In this document: positions 25,901-32,308 of the stretch, in pieces
Position numbering within the stretch: the first letter of the stretch is position 1
How the letters are laid out: every line of letters starts with the position of its first letter
Assembly: GCA_947177165.1 (NCBI GenBank)
Contig: CAMWTP010000019.1
Span: forward strand, 1-64,000
Length of the DNA stretch: 64,000 bases
DNA from: an uncultured Lachnospiraceae bacterium
Lineage (GTDB): Bacteria; Bacillota; Clostridia; Lachnospirales; Lachnospiraceae
Reading direction: 5' to 3'
Translations under genes and position numbers: made by a program
The notes under the pieces: generated by a model
Database searches by the model: none
The model's input: the letters and a program-made list of their open reading frames with translations, nothing else
Told to the model about the DNA's origin: nothing

Positions 25901-27923
25901 TATTTGCAATAATAGTAGACAGAATAAAATTTTTGATTATGTAGAGTTTACATGTGTTTTACAACCGGAGATAATTCCTGATACTAAAAAGTATGAAATT
26001 GATGTTCCTGCGTTTTCTAGAACAATCGAAGGTTTTGGAAGAAATTTAGAAAAGCAACGAATAAGGGACTATCTCGAACAACAGTTGGTTATTATTTATG
26101 GTCCATCTCGTGTTGGTAAATCATCATTGTTAAATTATGTTTCTAATCAATATGTGTTAAAGTACTCAGAAATGCATCCAGATACATCGATTATATGTAC
26201 GGTTGTCGCGGATGAGCAATGCAATAAAAAGGATTATGAAATAAGTATGTTAGATGGAAAAGCATTATTTTTTGATGATGAAATTCAAATAATGGACTAT
26301 TTGTTTATTACGCCAATGAGAGTAGCATTTGCAGAGAAAAGAAATATTCAACAGAGAAAAAGATGTAAAAATGTTGGAGAAAAACTGTCAGAATCGATAA
26401 AAGGAGAAATTAGAGAAATTTTAGATGAAGATGGAACTGTCAGAGAGAAGTATGCGGCTATTTCTCAGATCCTAGAAGAGAATAATTGTGAAGTATGGAT
26501 TCTTTTTGATGAATTTCAGGAAATGATCGGATGTTGGAAGGGTAGTTCAAATGAATTGGCAGAGTTATGTAGAGATATTAAGCATTATCAAAACAGTATA
26601 AAATTGATTTTTTGTGGATCAGATGCTCTGGTACGACTTTTTCAATGTGAAAATAATTCTGCTTGGAATGAGTTTAAAAATATAACTGCAAGCAATTGTG
26701 TGTTTGTAGGATCATTAAATGATAATGATTTTTATGAAATGATGAATGATCGTAATATCTGGAACGGACTATCGGAAAACATTCCGTGGTCAAGGGAAGC
26801 ATTAGAATTGTTGTATAAGTATACTGGAGGCAATGCCATATGTGGAAAACTATTTGGAAATGAGTTGTTGGAGAAGATGAAAGCAGGGGAATTTAGGCGA
26901 AGAAATTTTATATATCCATCGGACATCACTAAAACAGCATATGAGTTACTAAATAGCGAAATAGGAATGGTTAAAAATCTTCTTGTTCTGCATAATACAA
27001 AAAATTTGGATGATGAAATTCCATATCTTATTTTTATAGCATATGAACTTATGAACGATAGAAATAAGTCGGATGTTTCCTTGAGAAAAATTCGTGAATT
27101 TTTTATTTCGAAGAGTCATCATGATGTGGATTTAGCAATAAAAATTCTGATAGCACGTGGAATTTTGAAAGTTAATTCTAAGAAGCAGAGATATGGTTTT
27201 ACTACAATGTTTTATTATGATTTTTTTCGCAGTCAAGCAACAGACACACGAATGCAGCAACTTAGTGCTACTGAGCAACTCAGACCATTAGAAGAAAGGT
27301 CATGGCTTAGACAAATGAAAAATAGTATTTCTCAAAATACAATAGAAATTACTACAAGTAGTGCGATTGATATTATTGAGGCAATGCCAATAGAAGTAAA
27401 AATTGGGGTTCGTGAATATTATCAAAGAGAAGTTGGAACAATGCAAATTCTGAAAAACGATATTCTGTGTTGCGTTTTGAACAATTTTTATGAATATCTG
27501 GAAACATTGCGGGAACGTAGATCACATGGGAAATCAACACTCTCAAAATTTAAATTAGAAAATATAGAAATAAATAATGAATATGATATACAATTTTTAT
27601 TGTTTGCATACTTAAAGCCATTATTTCCCAAAGAAAGATTAGAAGTGAGTGAAGATACTGGGTATGCAACTGTTAGGACTGATATTTTAATAGATAAGAA
27701 TACATGTATAGAAGTAAAATGTTCAAGGTCAAGTATGAACGAGAATGCTTTAGAAAGTCAAATAAAGGAGGATATGGTTCATTATAAACAGAAAAATATT
27801 TTTTTCTTTATCTATGACAAGGATAAAATAGTAAGAAATCCTCCAGCTTTTAAAGAGTGTTATGAAAAAATGATGGTAGAAAAAAATATATTTGTTGTAA
27901 TTCACCAACCCAAAAAGTTATAA
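19989..27923 (+). CDS. giant CSD-LOTUS-STAND ATPase-PD-(D/E)XK protein (2644 aa), defence candidate
   Basis: Domains by eye: cold-shock-like OB fold (1-65, with KGIYGFI resembling RNP1); three repeats of a LOTUS/OST-HTH-like winged helix (about 80-150, 165-236, 265-340), each with a helix, a loop of the type DYKEYA, SFxxxxF and a final NGKKY beta turn; about 1500 residues of helical array without a clear repeat motif (TPR/HEAT-like); a beta-sandwich (about 1880-1990); a P-loop NTPase with GPSRVGKS (2038-2045) and Walker B ILFDEFQE (2171-2178) followed by FCGSD; a winged helix (about 2350-2415); and a C-terminal PD-(D/E)XK nuclease (D2565, E2575-V-K2577). The layout is like antiviral STAND NTPases: sensor array, ATPase switch, nuclease effector, with RNA-binding modules added at the front. 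No membrane segment or signal peptide. AT-rich coding (roughly 70 percent) suggests transfer. I do not know a named system with this order. Confidence 0.85.
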   Translation: MTGKILFIKKNFKGIYGFIQCEDGNTYYFDTSSIVKGNYLKAGGYVEFDIVFLNDEKTQAVNVRLKHNIEVYSELKNEKKLEILELFTSELKQSSFINCATVPKLLKSNGVDYKEYASDLGSFMEKYFSGIFSFRKHTEINGKKYPAIITQISNLYNDISLEKRNQIESRLLDEINSKGFFEACKLPMILREGDITQYRDYATNMDSFINNLFPNKFIPKKNVQINGKKYIKIYVQKENADKYIEDSWLEETTNDKKNFVPLDMEVVTAVMNKMEEIIEKKTYLLASDLPSLLKEFGIEDYKIYARTIENFIEIYLSDTFKIKKNIVIDGKTYSNVIVFKYTAYDKNFLIKVKNLYDVCDYEGILNLEELYSITPLTLGIEGIQLLLKTLLAYLGENEKKADLNEFQKILIRTEKVMDLKQYKDDAQLLTLGVETSFISSGLDDFKRIFADVHNGKKNLNHSWNGIIERFWSAKNELAIYLTCLWIIICKKEKCIDLYIEEAGKENRIDKLPTMLKIYKEFAMGGKMYISSSLKRKILGRCFDCNDIYTLISSAEFFDEDSIPEIKEVIEFLEEKRAIDSEDLIRWFHSDIGALVSEKITNYYWWKNSPQGFNNNIFKILASVCWEYPAGYFTEIIYNTSCPMFGRKQKEQILCENFSQMCQNTKTYKKAYVLLNYLYLNLIENLKNEELDSIWNDLKSWMKSQVLQQLSTDIRTASSIEVYRYDNEFKQELEFYYCSNFITEKVNNSSEDELDEFVEKCEKIGLHFITQWIVGNSGRAVVQDEERYIRSLISSQQFQEAIRFLQTRTSFENKKKVDLLREILSENFNMYHMSEKAYAMFSNIILVEVAESALLHHLVFMEGNVLTALIAIYVYKKEWLKVAFLYAPFKKVHFNAHRKFTDDVGKKLIDNNINPNRNMDSHYDVMRVALKVCDSKEFDDFVNWAKKIPVPNTSKVYVPKVKTFDNALKNMLSESDYDNCWRQLVMTALRTDNDDKIDMLRYCIIASFVGRYGIEQFNQVLHGLVKNKYSVKSYTDYYASLWKGLSNGRYSLNFLILSQALMQKVPVTFWNMFYDIAICKNHVFSTDDFEFQTWKEVTREDQKFYNEALNQYYNTRETVFLKIAVRILLESNENLVPYFEKYLPYCNSSRNKDFLFSTLIQLIYRGKYLQEISELLDSNYWKCSEIEQKLARILFAFCTNNVDSFFEDVEQIFNIAEIESFRKDYLKCVLNYPDVYIVQTIQESIYGNIYKYKLMEQLLQIKNQDKQFYDSEYTALKSMVDSAPEIFADWNENIEVKCYLQFVITFYRQQLYKKSDDVVYIRNRYCRILAASMLLEREFVHYSDDDIVALMKRNKHFTGVYSGYENFKKSLYEFINLCSISKELKAVFVIGLISNKWNQFISQGNEYDRESLQVINKIMSYTNYRDLNIQIISMFIIEKQGDFAEKEINYIESCSPNVALVLKQMKLIRENNISYYSQCQKLITGICRLYDSDKAKRSYDHLCYYLKVFINDLKKYWDMYMTALMTTSYKKTIIVNLAADIRRNKISAEETKLWMPVLESMGELQIYYYLLAIRYAIDRNKKEAQWAYLQVTSFSALPSEWSIERNNFEAYISGRQESFFVSKNSSISMLITEKEATDIFFLHNVDSNTKINISDAINAYRDIVKGDIEDTIKFDAYKRLFTFIRKPDDLYEIYRETEGRGAEERRKRLTYNELVIEYGSLLIVLSQEFSINQKFEILSDIFSVYDLLNDINKGKSNIVYRLKSAEEVVLETPGMDFRIWINRQERIKEIILHPIIDCLISVFDEWMSSVTKCTSLLSFCTTEMQRLEDLEKWRKNWNLPQHCSDYENAFIHSIDEEIRRLKSGANLSISVINNVLEDQSIFYQIENIADNSNLSILLNNTSDENAAHLEVLIGVNGAELEAYEGAFFSNTLELRPKDICGQVYRLHNHVLSNLKYGDKVEVILNVVVGNKIICNNSRQNKIFDYVEFTCVLQPEIIPDTKKYEIDVPAFSRTIEGFGRNLEKQRIRDYLEQQLVIIYGPSRVGKSSLLNYVSNQYVLKYSEMHPDTSIICTVVADEQCNKKDYEISMLDGKALFFDDEIQIMDYLFITPMRVAFAEKRNIQQRKRCKNVGEKLSESIKGEIREILDEDGTVREKYAAISQILEENNCEVWILFDEFQEMIGCWKGSSNELAELCRDIKHYQNSIKLIFCGSDALVRLFQCENNSAWNEFKNITASNCVFVGSLNDNDFYEMMNDRNIWNGLSENIPWSREALELLYKYTGGNAICGKLFGNELLEKMKAGEFRRRNFIYPSDITKTAYELLNSEIGMVKNLLVLHNTKNLDDEIPYLIFIAYELMNDRNKSDVSLRKIREFFISKSHHDVDLAIKILIARGILKVNSKKQRYGFTTMFYYDFFRSQATDTRMQQLSATEQLRPLEERSWLRQMKNSISQNTIEITTSSAIDIIEAMPIEVKIGVREYYQREVGTMQILKNDILCCVLNNFYEYLETLRERRSHGKSTLSKFKLENIEINNEYDIQFLLFAYLKPLFPKERLEVSEDTGYATVRTDILIDKNTCIEVKCSRSSMNENALESQIKEDMVHYKQKNIFFFIYDKDKIVRNPPAFKECYEKMMVEKNIFVVIHQPKKL

Positions 27924-28139
27924 AGCAGAGCAGCCAAATATTCTTGCGTCCCGAAATCACAAATTCAGAAATTTGGAAATCAGAGTTCCGGTACTCGGAA
28001 ATCATCTTAGTTGTGCTTAAGTGATAGTCCTTTCCACCATGGAATCTTTGTCACAGCCTTGCCGCGCCAGTGGTGTGAAGCAGCCTTTACAAAGATCCCC
28101 ATGGAAAATATACTTTGATAACCCTAAAGTCGTATAATG

Positions 28140-28234
28140 TGTACTCAAAATGATATTGAAGAGACAAAAAGGTTCAAAAGTCCTTATTTTCTAAGTTTTT
28201 GTTTTGAGTACATTCAAATAATATATACTCAAAA
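28140..28234. repeat. inverted repeat TGTACTCAAAA with extra half-site
   Basis: TGTACTCAAAA (28140-28150) is mirrored exactly by TTTTGAGTACA (28202-28212). A further TACTCAAAA lies at 28226-28234. Possible remains of a transposable element end or protein-binding sites. Confidence 0.45.
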
Positions 28235-28546
28235 CAGCATTGTTAAAGCCCATAAAATCGTTATCAAAAACTTTACTTTATAAAATTAAATGCTTCAAAA
28301 TGCTTTTATAGAGTTCAAATTTACAATATTATTCGAAAAACAAGATTTCCAATGAGCTTAATTGGGCTTTAATTATAAACAAGATTGTCTAAAATGCTTA
28401 AAATTGGTATTTATAGTGCATAATCGGTCCTTTTATTTGAGTAACTATTATACAACTTTTGGGTTGATAAGCACAAGTAAGTTTTTTATATGGTGATTTC
28501 CAAGCTTCGGATAGATGTTATATTTAACTCTGGATTATTCAGTAGC

Positions 28547-28582
28547 TATCGTAAACGACAAATGTATTTGTCGTTTACGATA
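28547..28582. promoter_or_regulatory. perfect 36-nt palindrome
   Basis: The arms TATCGTAAACGACAAAT and ATTTGTCGTTTACGATA match at all 17 positions around a 2-nt centre. There is no T tract on either side, so it is not a usual terminator. It could be an operator for a dimeric repressor, or a recombination site. Confidence 0.6.
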
Positions 28583-28787
28583 AAATATATATAGAAAAAT
28601 CAGTCAAAGTTTAAACTTGCCAATTCCATGATTAGGTAGATTATGGCTGAATTTCAGTAGGGAAGATATAAACTATACCTTAACACTGTAAAAATTTATC
28701 CAGCAAATATGACTGAATGAATAGACTTACTACCTATTTTTTTATTATATTCGAGCTACAATCATCGAGAATCAAGTCTGACCTTTA

Positions 28788-28912
28788 CCGAAGTTGTTTT
28801 TCGCCCTTTAACTGTTTGAAAAACGGGACTTTGGCGAGTAATTACGGGCTGATTTCTGACATACCACAATAGGGTATGTGCCAATTATTCGCAAAAGTCA
28901 AGTTTAATGAAT
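28788..28912 (+). repeat. direct repeat, copy A, left of the redox island
   Basis: Non-coding, about 125 bp. It aligns with 32089-32216 in the same orientation along its length, with identical blocks such as CCGAAGTTGTTTT, CTGTTTGAAAAACGGGA, ATAGGGTAT and AATTATTCGCAAAAG. The copies bracket the leader RNAs and the ferredoxin/thioredoxin/Crp genes. Confidence 0.75.
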
Positions 28913-28990
28913 AATTTATTCCTTTTCACCATATATTTTAAGAAAAGATAAAATTTATCAATAAATCTCCATAAAACAGAAATTATTTTA

Positions 28991-29019
28991 TTGACATAGA
29001 AAATGGATTTTCATATAAT
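28991..29019 (+). promoter_or_regulatory. consensus sigma-70 promoter
   Basis: TTGACA (28991-28996), 17 nt, TATAAT (29014-29019), a perfect match to consensus. Transcription would begin near 29026 and run into a leader of about 210 nt. Confidence 0.8.
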
Positions 29020-29025
29020 ACCAGT

Positions 29026-29238
29026 AACAGAAAAGCGTACTTTTCTAGTGGACTAACACTCAAATCTGAAGTACTTGTCAATATTATGATTGACCGTTAG
29101 CGGGCAACACGAAAACCCGATATTCTTACCAGTGTATAACTGGTTGTTGGCAGACAACACTAAAATTAGCCATAAAGAGAGAGTATGTAGCACAATGGTG
29201 TTATTGCTCTCTCTTTAAATTTATTTACGGGGGATTAT
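29026..29238 (+). ncRNA. structured leader, copy 1, ending in an attenuator-like hairpin
   Basis: Lies between a consensus promoter and a small ATG frame. It starts with a small hairpin (AGAAAAGCGTACTTTTCT) and ends with AAAGAGAGAG (29174-29183) pairing with CTCTCTCTTT (29207-29216), followed by AAATTTATTT, an attenuator-like layout. About 370 nt downstream a shorter copy occurs. I recognise no known riboswitch or T-box motif. Function unknown. Confidence 0.5.
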
Positions 29239-29352
29239 ATGAAATTTACAAAAGAGGATGCGAGAAGAAGAGTATTGAATTGTGCAAAACAATACCAGCA
29301 GAAAGGCAGTAAAGTAGAAGGAACAGGCACGATTCGAGAATTTATGCGCTGA
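29239..29352 (+). pseudogene. truncated 37-codon frame after the leader
   Basis: ATG at 29239 after ACGGGGGA; the product starts MKFTKEDARRRVLNCAKQY and stops after 37 residues. Its beginning resembles that of longer Clostridia proteins starting MKFTKEDA (possibly PBECR4-type toxin nucleases, from memory), so it is probably the stump of such a gene. A second, more decayed stump (KFTKEDARRSVLGC) follows leader copy 2 at about 29550-29590. Confidence 0.4.
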
Positions 29353-29409
29353 TTTTGGTATATAATGTGGCATAGAAATGTTTTGCATCCTAATATAAAA
29401 TAGTAAAAG

Positions 29410-29565
29410 AAGAACGAGCTTTTTTAGTGGAATGACACTATAAGCTGAAGTACCTGTTAATTTTGCGATTAACCGTTGACAGACAACACTAAAATTGACC
29501 ATAAAGAGAGAGTATGCAGCACAGTGGTGTCATTACTCTCTCTTTAAATTTACCAAAGAGGATGC
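29410..29565 (+). ncRNA. leader copy 2 (shortened)
   Basis: Repeats copy 1: TTTTTTAGTGGAATGACACT, then CTGAAGTACCTGTTAA, ACCGTTGACAGACAACAC, and the same hairpin AAAGAGAGAG (29503-29512) with CTCTCTCTTT (29536-29545). About 50 nt present in the middle of copy 1 are missing. The loop bases differ while the stem is kept, which suggests the stem matters. No promoter as good as that of copy 1 is visible before it. Confidence 0.5.
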
Positions 29566-29627
29566 AAGAAGAAGCGTATTGGGTTGTAGTGGCTTTGCCT
29601 GCTGCTGACAGTTCCGAAAATGCCAAA

Positions 29628-29669
29628 TGTGATAACATCACGGAAGGTTGTGCGGCAAATTGATATAAT
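29628..29669 (+). promoter_or_regulatory. Crp/Fnr-type box and -10 of the FTR-ferredoxin operon
   Basis: TGTGATAACATCACG (29628-29642) contains the dyad GTGAT-AAC-ATCAC centred at 29635. TATAAT lies at 29664-29669 and no -35 is present. With a start near 29676 the box centre is at about -41, the class II activator position. The promoter before the thioredoxin gene has the same geometry. Confidence 0.6.
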
Positions 29670-29741
29670 AACATCGAAAACTGACGAAAGGAATACAATG
29701 TATGGATTACAGCATTCCATCTTTGGAGGGAAAGATTGAAG

Positions 29742-29939
29742 ATGAAAATCAAATTAAATGCTGATACGGAAATTGTCAACACAATCAAAGAAGGACTGAA
29801 AAAGACGGGTGGCTACTGTCCCTGCCGCAGAGAGAAAACAGATGATACCAGATGTATGTGCAAGGAGTTTAAAGAGCAGATTGCCGACCCGGACTTCGAA
29901 GGCTTTTGCCATTGTATGCTCTACTATAAGCAAAAATAA
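29742..29939 (+). CDS. ferredoxin-thioredoxin reductase catalytic-subunit-like protein
   Basis: 65 residues from the ATG at 29742 (GGAGGG 11 nt upstream; TTG at 29736 is a less likely start). The six cysteines are arranged CPC (26, 28), CMC (38, 40) and CHC (56, 58), the pattern of the FTR beta chain, in which four ligate a [4Fe-4S] cluster and two form the redox disulfide that reduces thioredoxin. It is shorter than the plant or cyanobacterial subunit. Next come a ferredoxin, a membrane Fe-S protein and thioredoxin, which together would carry electrons from ferredoxin to thioredoxin in the cytoplasm. Confidence 0.85.
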   Translation: MKIKLNADTEIVNTIKEGLKKTGGYCPCRREKTDDTRCMCKEFKEQIADPDFEGFCHCMLYYKQK

Positions 29940-30001
29940 TAGTATAGACAAATGCTGTAATAAATCTAATAGACTCATTTTATAACTAGGGAGGAATGAG
30001 A

Positions 30002-30205
30002 ATGGCATCGAAACGATATGCAGCCGTAGATAAAACACTTTGTGTTGCCTGCGGTGCCTGTGAGAAGGCTTGTCCGTTAGGGGCAATACAAGTACATAAA
30101 GGATGTTTTGCAAAAGTCGCACAAGACAAATGCGTGGGATGTGGAAAGTGCGAAAAGGTCTGTCCGGCAAACAGCATCAAAATAGAAAGCAGGGAGAACA
30201 TATGA
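30002..30205 (+). CDS. 2[4Fe-4S] ferredoxin
   Basis: 67 residues with two CxxCxxCxxxCP motifs (CVACGACEKACP at 14-25, CVGCGKCEKVCP at 44-55). The ATG at 30002 is chosen over 29996 because GGGAGG ends at 29994, which leaves too little room for the earlier start. Its stop overlaps the start of the next gene (ATGA), so the two are translationally coupled. A likely electron donor to the membrane Fe-S protein or the FTR-like subunit. Confidence 0.92.
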   Translation: MASKRYAAVDKTLCVACGACEKACPLGAIQVHKGCFAKVAQDKCVGCGKCEKVCPANSIKIESRENI

Positions 30206-30780
30206 AAGCAAAGAAAAAACATTGGTATGATTATTTATGGATATGGTCAGTTGTATATTTCACACTGGGCTTTTTCAATATTCTTTTTGCCTGGCTGGGG
30301 ATGATTGATTTCTTGTTGCCAGTCATGTTTGCGGCATTTGGCGGCAACAAGTTTTTCTGCAACCATCTTTGCGGCAGAGGACAATTATATTGTAAGCTGG
30401 GCAGCGATCTCAAATGTTCCCGAAACAGGCCTACGCCAAAATGGATGGCCTCTAAATGGTTCCGATACGGTTTTCTGATATTTTTCCTTGCCATGTTCGG
30501 AAATATGGTCTTTCAGACTTACCTTGTGGCAAGCGGTGCAGAAAGTCTGCGTGAAACAATCAAGCTGTTTTGGACATTCCGGGTTCCGTGGGGGTGGACC
30601 TATTCGGGAAGCATATTCCCTGATTGGGTGGCACAGTTCAGCTTTGGGTTCTACAGTCTGATGCTTACATCGCTTTTAATCGGTCTTATTGTAATGATTC
30701 CCTTTAAGCCGAGGACGTGGTGCGCTTTCTGCCCGATGGGAACGATGACACAGGCGATCTGCAAATTAAGGAACAGATAA
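30202..30780 (+). CDS. 4Fe-4S binding membrane protein (NapH-like)
   Basis: 192 residues from the ATG at 30202. Membrane helices at about 12-50, 90-110 and 155-175. Cysteine-rich loops CNHLCGRGQLYC (with a further Cys 8 residues later) and CAFCPMG lie on one side of the membrane, as in NapH/NosR/RdxA-type Fe-S membrane proteins that pass electrons across or along the membrane. It overlaps the ferredoxin stop by 4 nt. It lacks the full two-cluster CxxCxxCxxxCP ending of NapH, so its exact role is unsure. Confidence 0.8.
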   Translation: MKAKKKHWYDYLWIWSVVYFTLGFFNILFAWLGMIDFLLPVMFAAFGGNKFFCNHLCGRGQLYCKLGSDLKCSRNRPTPKWMASKWFRYGFLIFFLAMFGNMVFQTYLVASGAESLRETIKLFWTFRVPWGWTYSGSIFPDWVAQFSFGFYSLMLTSLLIGLIVMIPFKPRTWCAFCPMGTMTQAICKLRNR

Positions 30781-30788
30781 GACAATAA

Positions 30789-30829
30789 GTGATAGCATTA
30801 CAGAATACTAATTTCTGTTCGGTTATAAT
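30789..30829 (+). promoter_or_regulatory. Crp/Fnr-type box and -10 of the thioredoxin gene
   Basis: GTGAT-AGC-ATTAC (30789-30801), centred at 30795, lies 29 nt before TATAAT (30824-30829), the same distance as upstream of the FTR operon. No -35 is seen. Confidence 0.6.
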
Positions 30830-30861
30830 AAAGATATATTAAAATAAAGGAGGACACGAAA

Positions 30862-31167
30862 ATGTCTGTAATTAAAATCAGTAAAGAAAATTTTGCAAGT
30901 GAAGTGATGAATTCCGATAAACCCGTACTCCTTGATTTCTATGCAGATTGGTGCGGTCCCTGCCGTATGGTAGGTCCGATTGTATCGGAAATCGCAAATG
31001 AGCGGAGCGATGTCAAAGTCGGAAAAATCAATGTTGACGAACAGCCGGAGCTTGCAGCACGGTTTCAGGTAATGAGTATTCCGATGCTTGCTGTAATCAA
31101 AAACGGAAAGCTTACCGATCAGGTTGTGGGGTATAGACCAAAAGGGCAGATTGAAGCGATGCTGTAA
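30862..31167 (+). CDS. trxA: thioredoxin
   Basis: 101 residues, full-length thioredoxin with the active site WCGPC (Cys31, Cys34) after FYAD and the cis-proline segment SIPMLAVIKNG. Ribosome site AAAGGAGG precedes the ATG. It has its own promoter with a Crp/Fnr-type box, 80 nt after the membrane Fe-S gene. Probably reduced by the FTR-like protein encoded upstream, as no thioredoxin reductase (TrxB) gene is nearby. Confidence 0.95.
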   Translation: MSVIKISKENFASEVMNSDKPVLLDFYADWCGPCRMVGPIVSEIANERSDVKVGKINVDEQPELAARFQVMSIPMLAVIKNGKLTDQVVGYRPKGQIEAML

Positions 31168-31231
31168 GCAGCTGCCGTGGAAAGTTGTCACCCCGAAATC
31201 CGCAGTGGTAGCTGGCGGCGGTTTTATCTAG

Positions 31232-31275
31232 AAAAGCGTTGAGAACCTCTTTTGGAAACTCAGCGCTTTGCTTTA
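31232..31275. terminator. bidirectional terminator between trxA and the Crp/Fnr gene
   Basis: AAAGCGTTGAG (31233-31243) pairs with CTCAGCGCTTT (31259-31269) with one G-U pair, flanked by A and T runs. It serves both convergent genes. Confidence 0.75.
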
Positions 31276-31932
31276 TCGATCGATTATCTTTTCAAGTCCT
31301 TTTTTGTCTATAATCTCAATCGTTCCACGGGAAAGTGAAATGAGTCCTTCGTTTACAAAATACTTCAGCATTCGGGTTACCACCTCACGCGGGCTGCCCA
31401 GGTGGCTGCCGATTGTTTCATGGGTAATTTTAAGAATGCTGGAGCCTTCTATATTTGATTCACTCAAAAGAAAATCTGCAAGCCTTTTATCAAAGCTTTT
31501 CCACATTACCTGGTTTATCAGCCACATTACGTCTGAAAAGCGGTCTGCCATAACCTCGTTGGTGTAATTGGCAAGCGGTGCGGAAACTTCCATAATATTT
31601 TTGTAAATTTCTGAAGGGATAACCAAAACCTCGGTGTCCTTTTCCGCTGTGATGGCTATATCGAACTGTATGCTGTTCATGATACAGGAGGCGGAGAAAA
31701 GACAGATATCACGCTCAAAAAGACGGTACATCGTAATCTCTCTGCCGTCGTCGGATATGGTAAAGGCACGAAGCTGCCCGGACAGCACAAGGATAAGTCC
31801 CATGCAATCCTGCGAGCCGTTATGCAGAAGTTCATTTTTGTTGAATTTGCGAACATAAGCCGAATTAGTCAGTGTGTCCTGCTGTGATTTTGTCAGTTTA
31901 TCAAATGCGGGTAAGTATGTTAAATAATTCAT
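31273..31932 (-). CDS. Crp/Fnr-family transcriptional regulator
   Basis: 219 residues. N-terminal cyclic-nucleotide-binding-type beta barrel (about 20-115; GLILVLSGQLRAF, GREITMYRL) and C-terminal helix-turn-helix (ITHETIGSHLGSPREVVTRML, about 170-190). No N-terminal Fnr cysteine cluster, so it probably senses a small molecule or redox change through another route. Strong ribosome site AGGAGG 8 nt before the ATG and a near-consensus promoter. Its position beside the redox genes, and the two matching boxes before them, suggest it activates them (inference). Confidence 0.92.
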   Translation of the reverse strand: MNYLTYLPAFDKLTKSQQDTLTNSAYVRKFNKNELLHNGSQDCMGLILVLSGQLRAFTISDDGREITMYRLFERDICLFSASCIMNSIQFDIAITAEKDTEVLVIPSEIYKNIMEVSAPLANYTNEVMADRFSDVMWLINQVMWKSFDKRLADFLLSESNIEGSSILKITHETIGSHLGSPREVVTRMLKYFVNEGLISLSRGTIEIIDKKGLEKIIDR

Positions 31933-31958
31933 AAGCGGAGCCTCCTGTTTCGCATTTT

Positions 31959-31987
31959 AATATAATCTGTTTTCGGTCATCTGTCAA
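31959..31987 (-). promoter_or_regulatory. promoter of the Crp/Fnr gene
   Basis: On the minus strand TTGACA (31987-31982), 17-nt spacer, TATATT (31964-31959), 27 nt before the start codon. Confidence 0.75.
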
Positions 31988-32088
31988 GCTTGTGGGCGAA
32001 CTGCCGTTAAAAATGAAGGCGGCAATCTTAAAATGTGTGACAACAAAGAAGAATATTGATCACTATTCGCTCTGACGAATACATTATC

Positions 32089-32216
32089 CCGAAGTTGTTT
32101 TCCGCCTTTTACCTGTTTGAAAAACGGGATTTTGGTGAGTAGTTATGAGTTAATCTCTGTTATGTCGCGATAGGGTATAAGTGAATAATTATTCGCAAAA
32201 GGCAGCTTTAACGAAT
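32089..32216 (+). repeat. direct repeat, copy B, right of the redox island
   Basis: Partner of 28788-28912, same orientation, roughly 80 percent alike by eye. It contains the small palindrome GAATAATTATTC. It lies in the 325-nt gene-free stretch between the Crp/Fnr promoter and the ATPase-like gene. Confidence 0.75.
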
Positions 32217-32257
32217 AGTTGAATATATATGCCAGATATAACAATTGTTCGCTTTGA

Positions 32258-32308
32258 AAATCAGAATCACCGCTAAACTGTCAGTTTTGTGGTAATTCTG
32301 ATTTTTTT
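32258..32308. terminator. bidirectional terminator at the 3' end of the ATPase-like gene
   Basis: AAATCAGAATCACC (32258-32271) pairs with GGTAATTCTGATTT (32291-32304), one mismatch, followed by a run of T on the plus strand and TTTTC on the minus strand. Confidence 0.7.

Larger units (their letters stand above)
27924..28990. other. AT-rich intergenic stretch without genes
   Basis: About 1.07 kb with no supportable coding frame on either strand. It holds an 11-bp inverted repeat with a third half-copy (28140-28234), a perfect 36-nt palindrome (28547-28582) and one copy of a repeat shared with 32089-32216 (28788-28912). It ends at the promoter at 28991. No clear terminator follows the giant gene. 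Confidence 0.7.

Noticed and set aside
29026-29238. Known riboswitch or T-box
   Set aside because: No T-box sequence (GGGTGGNACCGCG-like) and no recognisable aptamer core; kept only as an unknown leader.
28788-32216. CRISPR array
   Set aside because: Two long diverged repeats 3.3 kb apart with genes between them; no short regularly spaced repeats or cas genes in the window.
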